From UBA7672 sp963738625 (GTDB taxonomy: Bacteria; Pseudomonadota; Alphaproteobacteria; Caulobacterales; Hyphomonadaceae), in the NCBI GenBank assembly GCA_963738625.1, contig CAVTXH010000002.1, positions 806,001-870,000 of the forward strand: DNA of 64,000 bases, written 5' to 3'. The position numbers and the translations under genes are program-made. Shown in pieces: positions 53,894 through 62,905 of the stretch. The notes beneath the pieces were generated by a model. That model did not search any database and was not told where the DNA came from. It saw only the letters and a list, made by a program, of their open reading frames with translations. Each line of letters starts with the position of its first letter. Position 1 is the stretch's first letter.

Positions 53894-56412
53894 GCGTCCC
53901 GGGACCGGCGACGCGGGCCTTTCGTCCGGCGTGATACAAGCGCTTTGCTGCGCCGTGCCCCCGATTTGGGCGCGGGTGCGTTAGCAGCCTTGGCCGGACT
54001 AGTCTGCGCCCGCAACTCGGCATAGCGATCCAGACCAAGATGAATGCGCTGGGTGGCGTAGCCAAATTCTCGCAGGTCAGCGAAGGTGTGATAACCGGAA
54101 TCGGTCGGGTATGGCTCGCCAGCTTCCTTCCAGGCGGTCTCAACGTTGTAGTGCGCAAACAGCTCGATACCCGTGAGAAGGACAACCAACGCTCTCGGGC
54201 CATCGCCAGCTCGCTCCCAGCTCCAGCGAACAAGATCTGCGAGAAGGCTCTTCTCGGTCTCGCTGAACGCCTTTTTCATCACGGACACAACGAGCACAGT
54301 TCTCGGAACAGCCTCCGCAACTTGTTTCAGCGTGTTCAAGTCGTCTTCTGTGATCGCCTCGACAGCGTAGCTTTTTGCCTCACCGACGACGAACACGGGT
54401 TCGCTGCTCTGTCCGAGCATCGCGCGATCTCCGCACCACAGCGCAAAATCGACTTCGCACGTCCGGCGCGCGTGCTTCAGATCGAGCGCGGTGGCGAACG
54501 TCATCTCCACATCGGATGCGCCGTGTAACTTGCGGGAGATCGCCGCGAGCGTGAGAGCCACCGCGTAGGCGCCTTCCGCGAAGTTGGGGACGCTGAACGG
54601 CCCCGTTACGCGATACCTCCAGTCCGGCTTCGCCCCGCCTTGCGGGAAACGGAAGGACCGAAGGCAACGCTCACAAGTCACATCATAGTCGACCTCGTCG
54701 AGCCCGAACCAGTTGCTATGCTGACAGTTCGGGCAATCGACACCCAGGCCAGCTTTTAGGATTCCGTGCTTGGGAAAGTCCTCCAGCGCAAGCGACGGCA
54801 GGCTATCCTCGGCGCGTCTGTCGATGAGCGTCTTCCAGCGCGCAACCTGCGCCGTGCGTCCCTGAAACTGCTTGCGTGTCGCATCGTCCTTGGCGCCGCG
54901 TACGACCTCTTGGCCAGCCATGCTGTCCAGGAGTTTGATCGTTTCCTCCTCAGCGATCAGGTGGACGCCCCAGAGCCCGCCCAAGCTGCCAATCAACTGC
55001 TTGGCGATACGCCCTGCTCCAGATAGCGTCGCATCAATCCCGAAGCCCTTGAGCCACGCGCTGATCGCCGCCTCGCCTTCAGACAACTCAAGCCGTTCCC
55101 GGACTCCTTCGTACTTTTGGAGAAGCACAAGACCCTCGCGGGTGATGATTGGTCGCTCCAGCAAGCTTCGGAAGAGGCGCGGTGTGCGCCGATCTTTGAG
55201 ATTGCTCGGATGGACGAGCGCGACGTCTTCACAATTGTATGCTTGCAGCCTGACAACATTGGCCCAGCAACTCTGACCAAGCCCGTAGCGCTCAGCAAAG
55301 GTCGGCGCCAATGTTCTGAAACTGACAGCTCGATCTTCCTGCAGCTCGGCGTCGAAGTCGACTTTGTCCACGTCCACCTGATGACGTTCAGTGTGCGGAC
55401 CGCCCGAACCTTCCGGCACTCTCGGATGCCAGGTGCCAGCCGGCCAGAGCGCATCTTGAGGACAATTGGACAGGTGGGTTTTGAAGAACTCGTTGATTGC
55501 CTCCTGGCTCATGCTGCGGCCGAAGTGAATGTGGCTGGTGAACTTCGTCCCAAAGGGATTGTTTGGAATGGGTCGGAAATTCTCGGTGACCATCTTGGTC
55601 ATCGTCTCCGACAACTCCGCCGCCCAGACGAGCGGCACAGGATAGACCGGGCTCTCGAACAAGCGCCGGTTCCAGTAGTCGATCAGGTCATGCGGCTTGG
55701 TGTGATCAAAGACGAAGAACGTCAGCCTGCGATTGCCGCGCGGCGTGATGTCGAGCTTGTGGTTTGTCGGGAGGAACGGCGTCGTGGCGCCATCGCGGAA
55801 GTAGGCAAACCAGTGTTCAGGACCGACATCGACCGCTTTGGCCTCAAAGACGCGCCCATAGCATTCAGCGAAGTACTCAGCCCCGGCATCCTTAGGAAAG
55901 GCGCCAAACACCGCCTCGACAATCGGCGTCAGCGGCGTTTCGTTGAACACGAAAGTGGGACGCGGATCGCGCAAAACGAATTGTCGCTTGCTCTCATAGA
56001 TGTCGCTATAGGCATCGATGACCGGAAGGCCGAACCGCAGCTCCGGCGGCCTGGCGTCTTGCGAGCTATGCAGCTCGTCGAGCGTCAGCAACTGGCTGTG
56101 GAACCTGTCCTCGCCAAGCGCGCCGTAACCGATCGACGCCGCGAGGCCAGACTCCGCTTCCACGAGAACATCGGGCTCAAAGAACTCCATGTAGTCTTCC
56201 GCGACTTGGCGGTCTGTCCGGCGCAATGCCTTGTGCTCATCCCGCCAGCATGTGGGATAGCGACCGACCGGAATGATCGGGTTCACCCGACCGCCCCAGA
56301 GGCAAGTTGACCACCGCATGATCCGGCTGATCGACGCCTTGTCGCTCGGCCGAACTAGAAATCCTATGCGCGTCGGACGCAGTCGAACCGATCCATAGAT
56401 ACGTTTTGTCAT
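53890..56412 (-). CDS. Large zinc-ribbon PD-(D/E)XK nuclease candidate
   Basis: The 840-residue protein begins GSVRLRPTRIGFLVRPSDKA and has a long region of unknown fold. A zinc ribbon follows (Cys560, Cys563, Cys580, Cys583), then a restriction-endonuclease-like core: Asp655 in CEVDFALW and Glu678/Lys680 in VVGEAKS. Basic low-complexity residues form the last 40 positions. I infer a DNA or RNA nuclease. The pattern fits defence effectors more than housekeeping enzymes. It is convergent with the HEPN-like gene and divergent from the CHAT gene. Confidence 0.65.
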   Translation of the reverse strand: MTKRIYGSVRLRPTRIGFLVRPSDKASISRIMRWSTCLWGGRVNPIIPVGRYPTCWRDEHKALRRTDRQVAEDYMEFFEPDVLVEAESGLAASIGYGALGEDRFHSQLLTLDELHSSQDARPPELRFGLPVIDAYSDIYESKRQFVLRDPRPTFVFNETPLTPIVEAVFGAFPKDAGAEYFAECYGRVFEAKAVDVGPEHWFAYFRDGATTPFLPTNHKLDITPRGNRRLTFFVFDHTKPHDLIDYWNRRLFESPVYPVPLVWAAELSETMTKMVTENFRPIPNNPFGTKFTSHIHFGRSMSQEAINEFFKTHLSNCPQDALWPAGTWHPRVPEGSGGPHTERHQVDVDKVDFDAELQEDRAVSFRTLAPTFAERYGLGQSCWANVVRLQAYNCEDVALVHPSNLKDRRTPRLFRSLLERPIITREGLVLLQKYEGVRERLELSEGEAAISAWLKGFGIDATLSGAGRIAKQLIGSLGGLWGVHLIAEEETIKLLDSMAGQEVVRGAKDDATRKQFQGRTAQVARWKTLIDRRAEDSLPSLALEDFPKHGILKAGLGVDCPNCQHSNWFGLDEVDYDVTCERCLRSFRFPQGGAKPDWRYRVTGPFSVPNFAEGAYAVALTLAAISRKLHGASDVEMTFATALDLKHARRTCEVDFALWCGDRAMLGQSSEPVFVVGEAKSYAVEAITEDDLNTLKQVAEAVPRTVLVVSVMKKAFSETEKSLLADLVRWSWERAGDGPRALVVLLTGIELFAHYNVETAWKEAGEPYPTDSGYHTFADLREFGYATQRIHLGLDRYAELRAQTSPAKAANAPAPKSGARRSKALVSRRTKGPRRRSRDA

Positions 56413-56879
56413 GCTGCGCCCAAGAAACGCGAGCGCGCGTTCGAAAAGCCCAGCGCGTGGCGCGTCAGCTCGGAAGTGTTGGAGCGGTTGATCAGGGCGA
56501 GAGGGGTCATCAGGTTTTCCGCTCCGCGCGCGCGGTCGCGACGACCGTCATTGAGCTCAATCCGGGTGAAGCAATAGCAAATATATGGCTTTCGACCCAG
56601 ATTACTAAACGACGATAGCGAAGCGGGAGCAGAGTCAAAAGCAATAGGACGCGCGATCCGCGACAAATCCGGATTCGTTACGATTCCTCAGCGGCAGCCA
56701 GAGGTCGAAGGTTGAAGCCGTTCCCGAACGGGCCGCATTCGGCGCCCGCTTCGCCATTTCCGGCCACATCTTGCGCAACGCGCCATTCGATCGGCCACGG
56801 CATCTGCGCCGGTTTGCACCTGAACGGGTCACTGGGAGACACCAGGCCACGCGGCTCCTTGCGTGATGCCACAGCCGGT
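56413..56879. other. Divergent intergenic region between nuclease and CHAT genes
   Basis: These 467 bases contain no convincing gene. Several overlapping frames of 60-100 residues are shadows. The CHAT frame itself is open from 56712, so that gene could start earlier. The region must carry the promoters of both flanking genes. Confidence 0.5.
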
Positions 56880-58706
56880 ATGCTAATCTGTGTTTGCATG
56901 AAGTGCCCGACCCTCAATTCAACAATCATCGTCAGCGATGATGCGCGGCTCGCCGCGCGCCTCTCTTGTCTGCTCGCAACGCCTGGCATCTACCTGCCAG
57001 TGGTTGATGGGCCCAGGATGACCCGGCATGACCGAGAAGCGGAAACCGTGCGCCGCAACAACGCGGCGGCCCGGATAAACGCCAAGCGCGTCATCCTGGC
57101 CGGGCTGCCTCAGGATGCCGATGCCGAACTGACGCGACATCTACCGGCGAAGCGGATCATTCGCGTGTCGCCAGACACAGACCTCGAAGCACAGTTCCCG
57201 GACGAAGGAGCGCCGCGCAAGACCATCGTGTGGGGCCGGGACCAAATTGGCGCCGGGCTTCTGAGGGCTCTCCGGCAACGCGCAAACATCCGGTTTGAAG
57301 ATGTGCCGTCTCCTGCCGGGCACGTTCCGTCCAGGTCGGGCCATTGGGTTGTCTGTGAGGACGGCGAGGAACTCTCGGAAGTTATCGCCGCGAACTATGC
57401 GCACTCCCTTGGCGCGGGGCTCGTTATCATCCCGCGACCGGGCGCCCAAGAGAGCGAAGCTCTGACCGAGGCCTTCTATGGCCTCTATGATCGAAATTCG
57501 GAGGAGCCGCAGACGGCCCGGCTGCAGCGCCTGAAGGCGAGGCTGCGGGAGCTGTGCGGCGACATACCTGTTCACGCGGGAGGATCGATCACGTTCATCA
57601 CCAAGGATTTGCCCTACGGTTTCGGGTTTCCCGAAGTGCCGTCTACCCACCTCTACAAGTACCCGGACCTCGGCATCTCGATCGTCAACGGTTTCGCCGC
57701 CGAGCAGCCGCGAACGCGCGGCTGCAACATCGCCGTTCTGGTCGATCCGGAGACGACGGACGCTCCGGAGATCGCCGCAGCCGCGAAGACCCTGTCAGAG
57801 CGCGGCACCTTCGTGCGGGGCTATCAGGGCAAGGGCGCAAATGTCAGCGCCATAACCGACATGGCCGAGCTTTTTCCCTACGACCTGCTCATCTTCGCTA
57901 CGCATTGCGGCGATGCCCCTGGATATAGGTGGACTTATGAGTACAAGGACACCGAAGGTCTGGACCGAACCCTTGTGGTCGACATCGCGCTCAGCATTGG
58001 CCGCAGCGACGATCCGGATCAGCTGCGGGTGATCCAATTTCAGCGCTTTCATTCGCTGGACGGGGTCGATTGGAACGATCTCGAGAAGAAGAAAAACCTC
58101 CATGTCGGCACCGCGATCCTCGACTTCATCGAGCGCACGCGAGGAGAAGACGAGCTTCAACCAACCCGGAAAGAAACGATATCCCGGGTCATGGGCTCAG
58201 CCGCGCTCAAGATGTCCGACCACAACTTATCGCCAATTCATCAGACGATTGCCAACAAGCACACGCCCATCATCATCAACAATGCCTGCGTCTCTTGGCA
58301 TGAACTTTCCAGCCGCTTCTTCTTCGCCGGAGCGCGCGCTTACGTCGGAACCTTGTTTGAGGTCGGCACCAGCGAAGCCCATGACGTCGCGCTCGGCATC
58401 CTGGGCAAGCATTTCGGGAAGCCGCTGGCCCATGCGTTGTGGTCAACGCAGAACGCCGTCTACGGCGATGGATTGCGGCGGCCTTACGTCGTGTCCGGCG
58501 TCTATCCCCTGCGCCTTCGCGTCACGACCGAGGAAACACCGCTCTACATCATGCAGCAGCTGACAGAGGCGCTCGCAGAATGGCGGGCGCGATTGGCGCG
58601 CGTTCCACCAGAAGACACATTTGCGGCCAAACGCCTTGGCGAAATTGTCACCTACTATGAGCGCGAAGTTGAGGCGCTCGGGAAGAAGTGGTTTTCCGGG
58701 GTATAA
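56880..58706 (+). CDS. CHAT-domain (caspase-like) protease candidate
   Basis: With the ATG at 56880 the protein has 608 residues. The C-terminal 270 look like a CHAT peptidase: catalytic His342 in LLIFATHCGDAPG and Cys470 in IIINNACVSWHEL, then the typical ARAYVGTLFEVGTSEAHD and LAHALWSTQN helix. The N-terminal 330 residues contain ARLSCLLATPGIYLPVVDG and NNAAARINAKRVILAGLP repeats of unknown fold and may be a sensor. CHAT proteases serve as effectors in several bacterial defence systems. Other starts at 56898 and 56712 are possible; none has a strong ribosome binding site. Confidence 0.7.
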   Translation: MLICVCMKCPTLNSTIIVSDDARLAARLSCLLATPGIYLPVVDGPRMTRHDREAETVRRNNAAARINAKRVILAGLPQDADAELTRHLPAKRIIRVSPDTDLEAQFPDEGAPRKTIVWGRDQIGAGLLRALRQRANIRFEDVPSPAGHVPSRSGHWVVCEDGEELSEVIAANYAHSLGAGLVIIPRPGAQESEALTEAFYGLYDRNSEEPQTARLQRLKARLRELCGDIPVHAGGSITFITKDLPYGFGFPEVPSTHLYKYPDLGISIVNGFAAEQPRTRGCNIAVLVDPETTDAPEIAAAAKTLSERGTFVRGYQGKGANVSAITDMAELFPYDLLIFATHCGDAPGYRWTYEYKDTEGLDRTLVVDIALSIGRSDDPDQLRVIQFQRFHSLDGVDWNDLEKKKNLHVGTAILDFIERTRGEDELQPTRKETISRVMGSAALKMSDHNLSPIHQTIANKHTPIIINNACVSWHELSSRFFFAGARAYVGTLFEVGTSEAHDVALGILGKHFGKPLAHALWSTQNAVYGDGLRRPYVVSGVYPLRLRVTTEETPLYIMQQLTEALAEWRARLARVPPEDTFAAKRLGEIVTYYEREVEALGKKWFSGV

Positions 58707-59133
58707 AACTGAACTGGCTCCCGGAAATGATGGCACTGGAGGGCGCGCTCACTTTATTGTTCGTGCCCGCAGGCCCAGCCGTCCGAACGCCAGGCGCAGG
58801 GCTGACTTAGAACTTTTATGGACTGGACTGTGACGTACCTCAGAAACCTTGGTTGATCTAGCAGGAGTCGAACAATCGCCCCCTCAACTCTCACAGCTGG
58901 CTAACCGTGCGGATCGAACTCAACGTCCCCTCCACGAAAATTACTGCTCGTCGGCATCGAACGTTCGCAGTTGTCCGGGCTCGTCACCAGACGCCAGTCC
59001 ATCTGCACTGAGGGTACCTCAAGGCTTCGTCCACAGCTGACAGGCTGGCCGGTCCTTCACTCTCCGAAGACGAACTTGCGGTAGCCTGGCAGGCCGCTAA
59101 CCTGCCTCCGGTCGAAGACGCGGAGGGGGGGTC
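58707..59133. other. Gene-free stretch before the AAA/HNH genes
   Basis: No gene is seen in these 427 bases. On the minus strand, 58860-58872 reads GTTCGACTCCTGC, like a tRNA T-arm end, but the rest of a tRNA cannot be folded. The AGGGGGGG site before 59134 belongs to the next gene. Confidence 0.45.
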
Positions 59134-60760
59134 ATGTTTGAAGTTGTATCTCAGCTCAGAGACACGCCTTCCAAGACAAGCGCCACGTTCGCGCTGCGCA
59201 GGGACCAGTGGGACGACTACGGATACAAAACGCAGTATCAGCTTTTCTTGCTCCGTCCTGGCGCCGAGCACGAGCTGATGGGTGATGTAAAGATCCTCCG
59301 GAAGGGACAGCAGGCGACGAATAGCCCGCTGCTGCAGCGCGGAGCCCTGACAGAACTAGGTGATGATTTCTGTTCGGTCGGTCAGTCCTTCGACTACTAC
59401 GAGAGGCTTGCTGCTCTTGATCTCGGCGCTTCGCGATGAGGCTCTGCGCGCCCTGAGGGACATCGTCATCATGCCCGAGCTGCGTGACGTTTTCCAAAGC
59501 GAGCCAGGTTGGGGAACATCACTCTTCCGACATCTGAGCGAAAATGAGGGGTTCTTCGAACTCGCCCGAGTGCTCATTGCGAAAGACTATTCCGCCTTGC
59601 CCGCGCACGATCTGCAGCTTGCGTTTCATCCTTCCGGATGGGCCGAACCGGTAGACTTCACGTTCAAGCCTTTCGAGACCGAGCAAGGCGCGTGGCCTAC
59701 GAGACCGCAAAGCGGTCCACGTCACGATCTGCTTCCGTCACGCCTGATTGCTGTCATCGGACGCAATGGTTCGGGAAAGAGCACACTGCTGGCGCGGCTC
59801 GCGCGCGTCGCGGTTGCAAGCAAAAGCGCTCGTTCATTGGGTGCCTACCGGCAGATCGGAACGATGGAGCCGGCCGGGCTTGGCTTCACACGCGTCGTCA
59901 CGATTTCTTACAGCGCGTTCGACTCATTCGAGATTCCCGGAGTAAACGAAGAAGAGCGGAAACAGGTCATCCGCGAACTGGATCAGGGAAACGGCCGCTA
60001 CGTCTTCTGTGGCCTACGGGATATCGCCAGAGAGACAGATGTTTCGCCCGAAACTGACGCTGGCCCCGCTGATCGCCGGGACGATGCCCAGCTCAAACCG
60101 CTGTCCCGTCTGGCTGACGAGTTCGCAAGACTTGTCCAACGCGTACGCGATGACCGGTCGGAAGGTCTGCTGGCTCGCGCGATGGAGCCCCTGCTTCGAG
60201 ACCCCTCGTTCAACGATCTGGCAGAGCGGACGCTGGCAGAGCTTCTCGGCGATGACCCCCGCCAGGCGTTCATGTCATGGAGCACCGGCCACAAGATTGT
60301 CCTTCACGTTATTGCATCTCTCGCCGCGCACATTCAGCCGCGATCGCTTGTTCTGTTTGATGAGCCTGAAACTCATCTGCACCCGCCTCTGCTTGCAGGG
60401 CTGATGCACGCGCTGCGCTTTCTTCTCGAAGAACGATCTGCTTTTGGGGTCGTCGCAACGCACTCGCCGGTTGTGCTGCAGGAAACGCTCGCCGCGAACG
60501 TGATCATTGTCCGTCGGGAAGGCCAGCTGTTCTCAAGTCAGCGTCCTGAACTTGAGACCTTTGGCGAGAACGCCGGGACGATCACCTATTCGGTCTTCGG
60601 GCTCTCGTCCGAGGCGACCGATTTCCACCGCCATCTCGACCGCCTGATCGACCAGTTCAAGGATCTTGAAAGTATTGAGGCCGTATTTCCCGAAGGGCTC
60701 AGCCATCAGGCGCGGGCGTATGTCATGAGTTGCCTCTACAGTCAGACGCCGGTCAGCTGA
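59134..60760 (+). pseudogene. Septu PtuA-like AAA ATPase with one frame break
   Basis: Two frames together give about 540 residues. The first (59134-59439) reads FALRRDQWDDYGYKTQYQLF and FCSVGQSFDYYERLAAL. The second continues with RDEALRALRDIVIMPELRDVF and has Walker A VIGRNGSGKSTLL, the ABC-type SLVLFDEPETHLHPP Walker B, and VVATHSPVVLQE. This is the arrangement of PtuA-like ATPases. The shift lies near 59410-59432 and needs one extra base. If real, the N-terminal part is lost, or the second frame is started separately. Neither a slippery site nor a start was found. The strong AGGGGGGGTC site precedes 59134. Confidence 0.7.
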
Positions 60761-61632
60761 TGTGGACCCTGCCTAGTCCAGATATTGCCGAAGCGATCAA
60801 TCAGCTCGGCATTGCCTTCACCCGCGCAGATGGCAACACCGACTACGATCTGAATGCAGGTGAGCGCCTTGCAGTGGGTGCGGCTTATGTTCGTTACGAT
60901 CAGGAGCTCGGCCACCCACATCCGGATCTTGAGCAGCCGGCAGGGCTGACCGAAGCTCTTCGAGTTGCCGTCCATTCCGCTTATTCGCAGGTTCAGAAGA
61001 AGCGCCGTCTGGCAGCGCTGCGATCATCGCTCATGCTTGCAGCCGGCCGTTGTCCCTACTGCGCCATCAGCGCCGTCAGCGACCTCGATCACTTCCTGCC
61101 GAAGGGCGCCTACAAGACCTTTGCAATTTACCCGCGAAATCTCGTGCCGAGCTGCGGCCCCTGCAACGGAAAGAAGCACGCTCACGCCGGCGACAACCTG
61201 GAAGAGCGTTTCATCCACGCCTATCTCGAGGCAGTACCGGCGGGGCAATTCTTTACCGCAACAGCCGCGATGGAAAATGGCGCTGTGAAGATCACGTTTG
61301 ACGTTGACGACGCTGTTGTCGGCGACCCGGTGATGAGTGCCCGCCTGCGGCACCATATCGAGCGTCTTGAACTCAATGATCGCTACGAAGGTGAGATCAA
61401 CATCATACTGTCTCCCTTTGCGGGCCACCTGGCCGACTTGGGCGCGAGCCCCGAGAGCGCCGAGGTTGTGTCTGCCTACCTTCAGAAATCTGCGCAGTCG
61501 GAGCGCCGTAAGCTCGGCGACAATCACTGGATACCGCTGACGTTCGATAGCGTGTCCAATTGCGCGGATTTCTGCGAAGGCGGCTTCCGGACAGCGCTTG
61601 GACTTGTACCGCCACCGCCGCCTGCTGCCTAA
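60760..61632 (+). CDS. Septu PtuB-like HNH endonuclease
   Basis: The 290-residue protein contains a complete HNH/zinc-finger core: CPYCAISAVSDLDHFLPKG, YPRNLVPSCGPCNGKKH (Cys98, Cys101, Asp110, His111, Asn127, Cys132, Cys135). This matches the TIGR02646/PtuB-like group. Its ATG overlaps the ATPase stop as TGATG, so translation is coupled. In Septu the ATPase and the HNH protein form a complex that degrades DNA during phage infection. The assignment of this pair to Septu is by architecture only. Confidence 0.75.
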   Translation: MWTLPSPDIAEAINQLGIAFTRADGNTDYDLNAGERLAVGAAYVRYDQELGHPHPDLEQPAGLTEALRVAVHSAYSQVQKKRRLAALRSSLMLAAGRCPYCAISAVSDLDHFLPKGAYKTFAIYPRNLVPSCGPCNGKKHAHAGDNLEERFIHAYLEAVPAGQFFTATAAMENGAVKITFDVDDAVVGDPVMSARLRHHIERLELNDRYEGEINIILSPFAGHLADLGASPESAEVVSAYLQKSAQSERRKLGDNHWIPLTFDSVSNCADFCEGGFRTALGLVPPPPPAA

Positions 61633-61709
61633 CGCAACAACGATCGTTTCAGCTGCCTTCAGACGCCCGCGTCGCCTGCCTGCTAGGTTCTTTCCAGACA
61701 GGAGGTGAC

Positions 61710-61895
61710 ATGAAAATCCCTACCGATGACGATTTCTCTTTCGCCCCCGGCGGCCGGAACCCGGCATCGGGTGGCGATCCCGCCGGTCTCGCGCCAAGCT
61801 TGTTGGTCGCGGATGACTACCGCCCGTCCCAGGAAGACCTCGACATGATGCGCTGGGACGACGATGGCGGCCCCCGGGGACGTCCGCAGACCTGA
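61710..61895 (+). CDS. Small acidic protein with strong ribosome site
   Basis: The 61-residue protein starts at an ATG 5 bases after AGGAGGTGAC, the best ribosome binding site in the island. Composition is acidic and Pro/Gly-rich with RPSQEDLDMMRWDDDGG at the end, and no known domain was found. It lies 77 bases after the HNH gene on the same strand and before a methyltransferase gene. A partner or inhibitor role is possible but not supported by homology. Confidence 0.65.
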   Translation: MKIPTDDDFSFAPGGRNPASGGDPAGLAPSLLVADDYRPSQEDLDMMRWDDDGGPRGRPQT

Positions 61896-62104
61896 ACGTC
61901 CAGTCGCGATCTGCAATTTTCAGTCAGATACCCGAGATTTTGCCTGGTCTTCGCGCAGTGAGATGTGCCTGCTTGCCACGCTATCGAATTGGTCATTTGT
62001 TCCGCTATAAGCTAGGTTTACCCATGATGTCCGGGCACGCCCGAGCAACTGGCGGGCTGGCGATCCTCGCCCACCCGGAACCAAGACGCGAAACTTCCGG
62101 GGCG

Positions 62105-62845
62105 ATGGCAAAGCAGCGAACGCCTGATCCGTTTGGCGACCCCAACGCCGAGGTCACTCCAGCAGAGCGGGAGATCTGGCAGGCCGAAGTTCGGCGCCTG
62201 ATCGCGCTCATGGCGACGCACGCCGAACCCTACTCGACGACCAGCGCCGGCCTCGACATCGTCGTCATGCCCAAGGTGTTTTCGCCCGCTTACTTCACTG
62301 ACAGTGAGTGGTTTGCGACGGGCATCGCAGCGCTGGCTGGTAAAGGCCGCCTGCTGGACGTAGGCACCGGCACCGGCATCGTCGCGCTCCTTGCTCATCT
62401 CAACGGCGCCTCCGCTGTGGCCACCGACATCAACCCGCACGCCGTCGAAAATGCACGACGCAATTTTGAGAAATTCGGGCTCAGCATCCCGGTCTACCTG
62501 GGCGACGTGTATGCCGCCGTTCCGGCTGGCGAAGAGTTTGACCTGATCTTCTGGAATCACCCGTTCAACCGCGGGACCCGCCTGCACGAAGATGAGCTCT
62601 CGCTCTGCGGTTTTGACTACGAGTACCGCGGACTGACCCGGTTCATCCAGGACGCACATTATTTTCTGACGGACCGTGGCAGGCTCATTCTCGGCACGAG
62701 CACTTTTGCCGAAGTATCGCTGATCGAACGGATTGCCCGCGACGCGGGCTACGCTGTGAACATTCTCTCTCGCAAAGAATGCCCGCTTCAGTGGCGCGGG
62801 CCCGCCGTCACCGAGCTCCGGCTATGTGAGTTCGTGCCGCGCTGA
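62105..62845 (+). CDS. SAM-dependent methyltransferase (HemK/PrmC-like)
   Basis: The 246-residue protein has motif I LLDVGTGTGIVALLA, an acidic TDINPHAVENARRN after the second strand, and FWNHPFN, a variant of the NPPY/F motif found in amide- and adenine-N-methyltransferases. It closely resembles the HemK/PrmC fold. It may modify a protein or nucleic acid; the target is unknown. The ATG at 62105 is used, but the frame is open from 61940 and ATGs at 62024 and 62027 are alternatives. It is convergent with the last gene. Confidence 0.75.
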   Translation: MAKQRTPDPFGDPNAEVTPAEREIWQAEVRRLIALMATHAEPYSTTSAGLDIVVMPKVFSPAYFTDSEWFATGIAALAGKGRLLDVGTGTGIVALLAHLNGASAVATDINPHAVENARRNFEKFGLSIPVYLGDVYAAVPAGEEFDLIFWNHPFNRGTRLHEDELSLCGFDYEYRGLTRFIQDAHYFLTDRGRLILGTSTFAEVSLIERIARDAGYAVNILSRKECPLQWRGPAVTELRLCEFVPR

Positions 62846-62905
62846 TTTGCCCTGCGTTGGTTGTGCCGTACCAGTGAGCTGCGCCTTTTGTCGTGGGTCG
62901 TCCTG

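Noticed and set aside
58818..58828. ATGGACTGGAC, an 11-base match to the dusA attachment region, as a possible right end of the island
   Set aside because: It lies in the opposite orientation to the dusA copy, so it is not a direct attachment repeat, and the match stops after 11 bases.
58860..58872. Minus-strand GTTCGACTCCTGC as part of a tRNA gene
   Set aside because: No acceptor, D- or anticodon arm can be paired around it.
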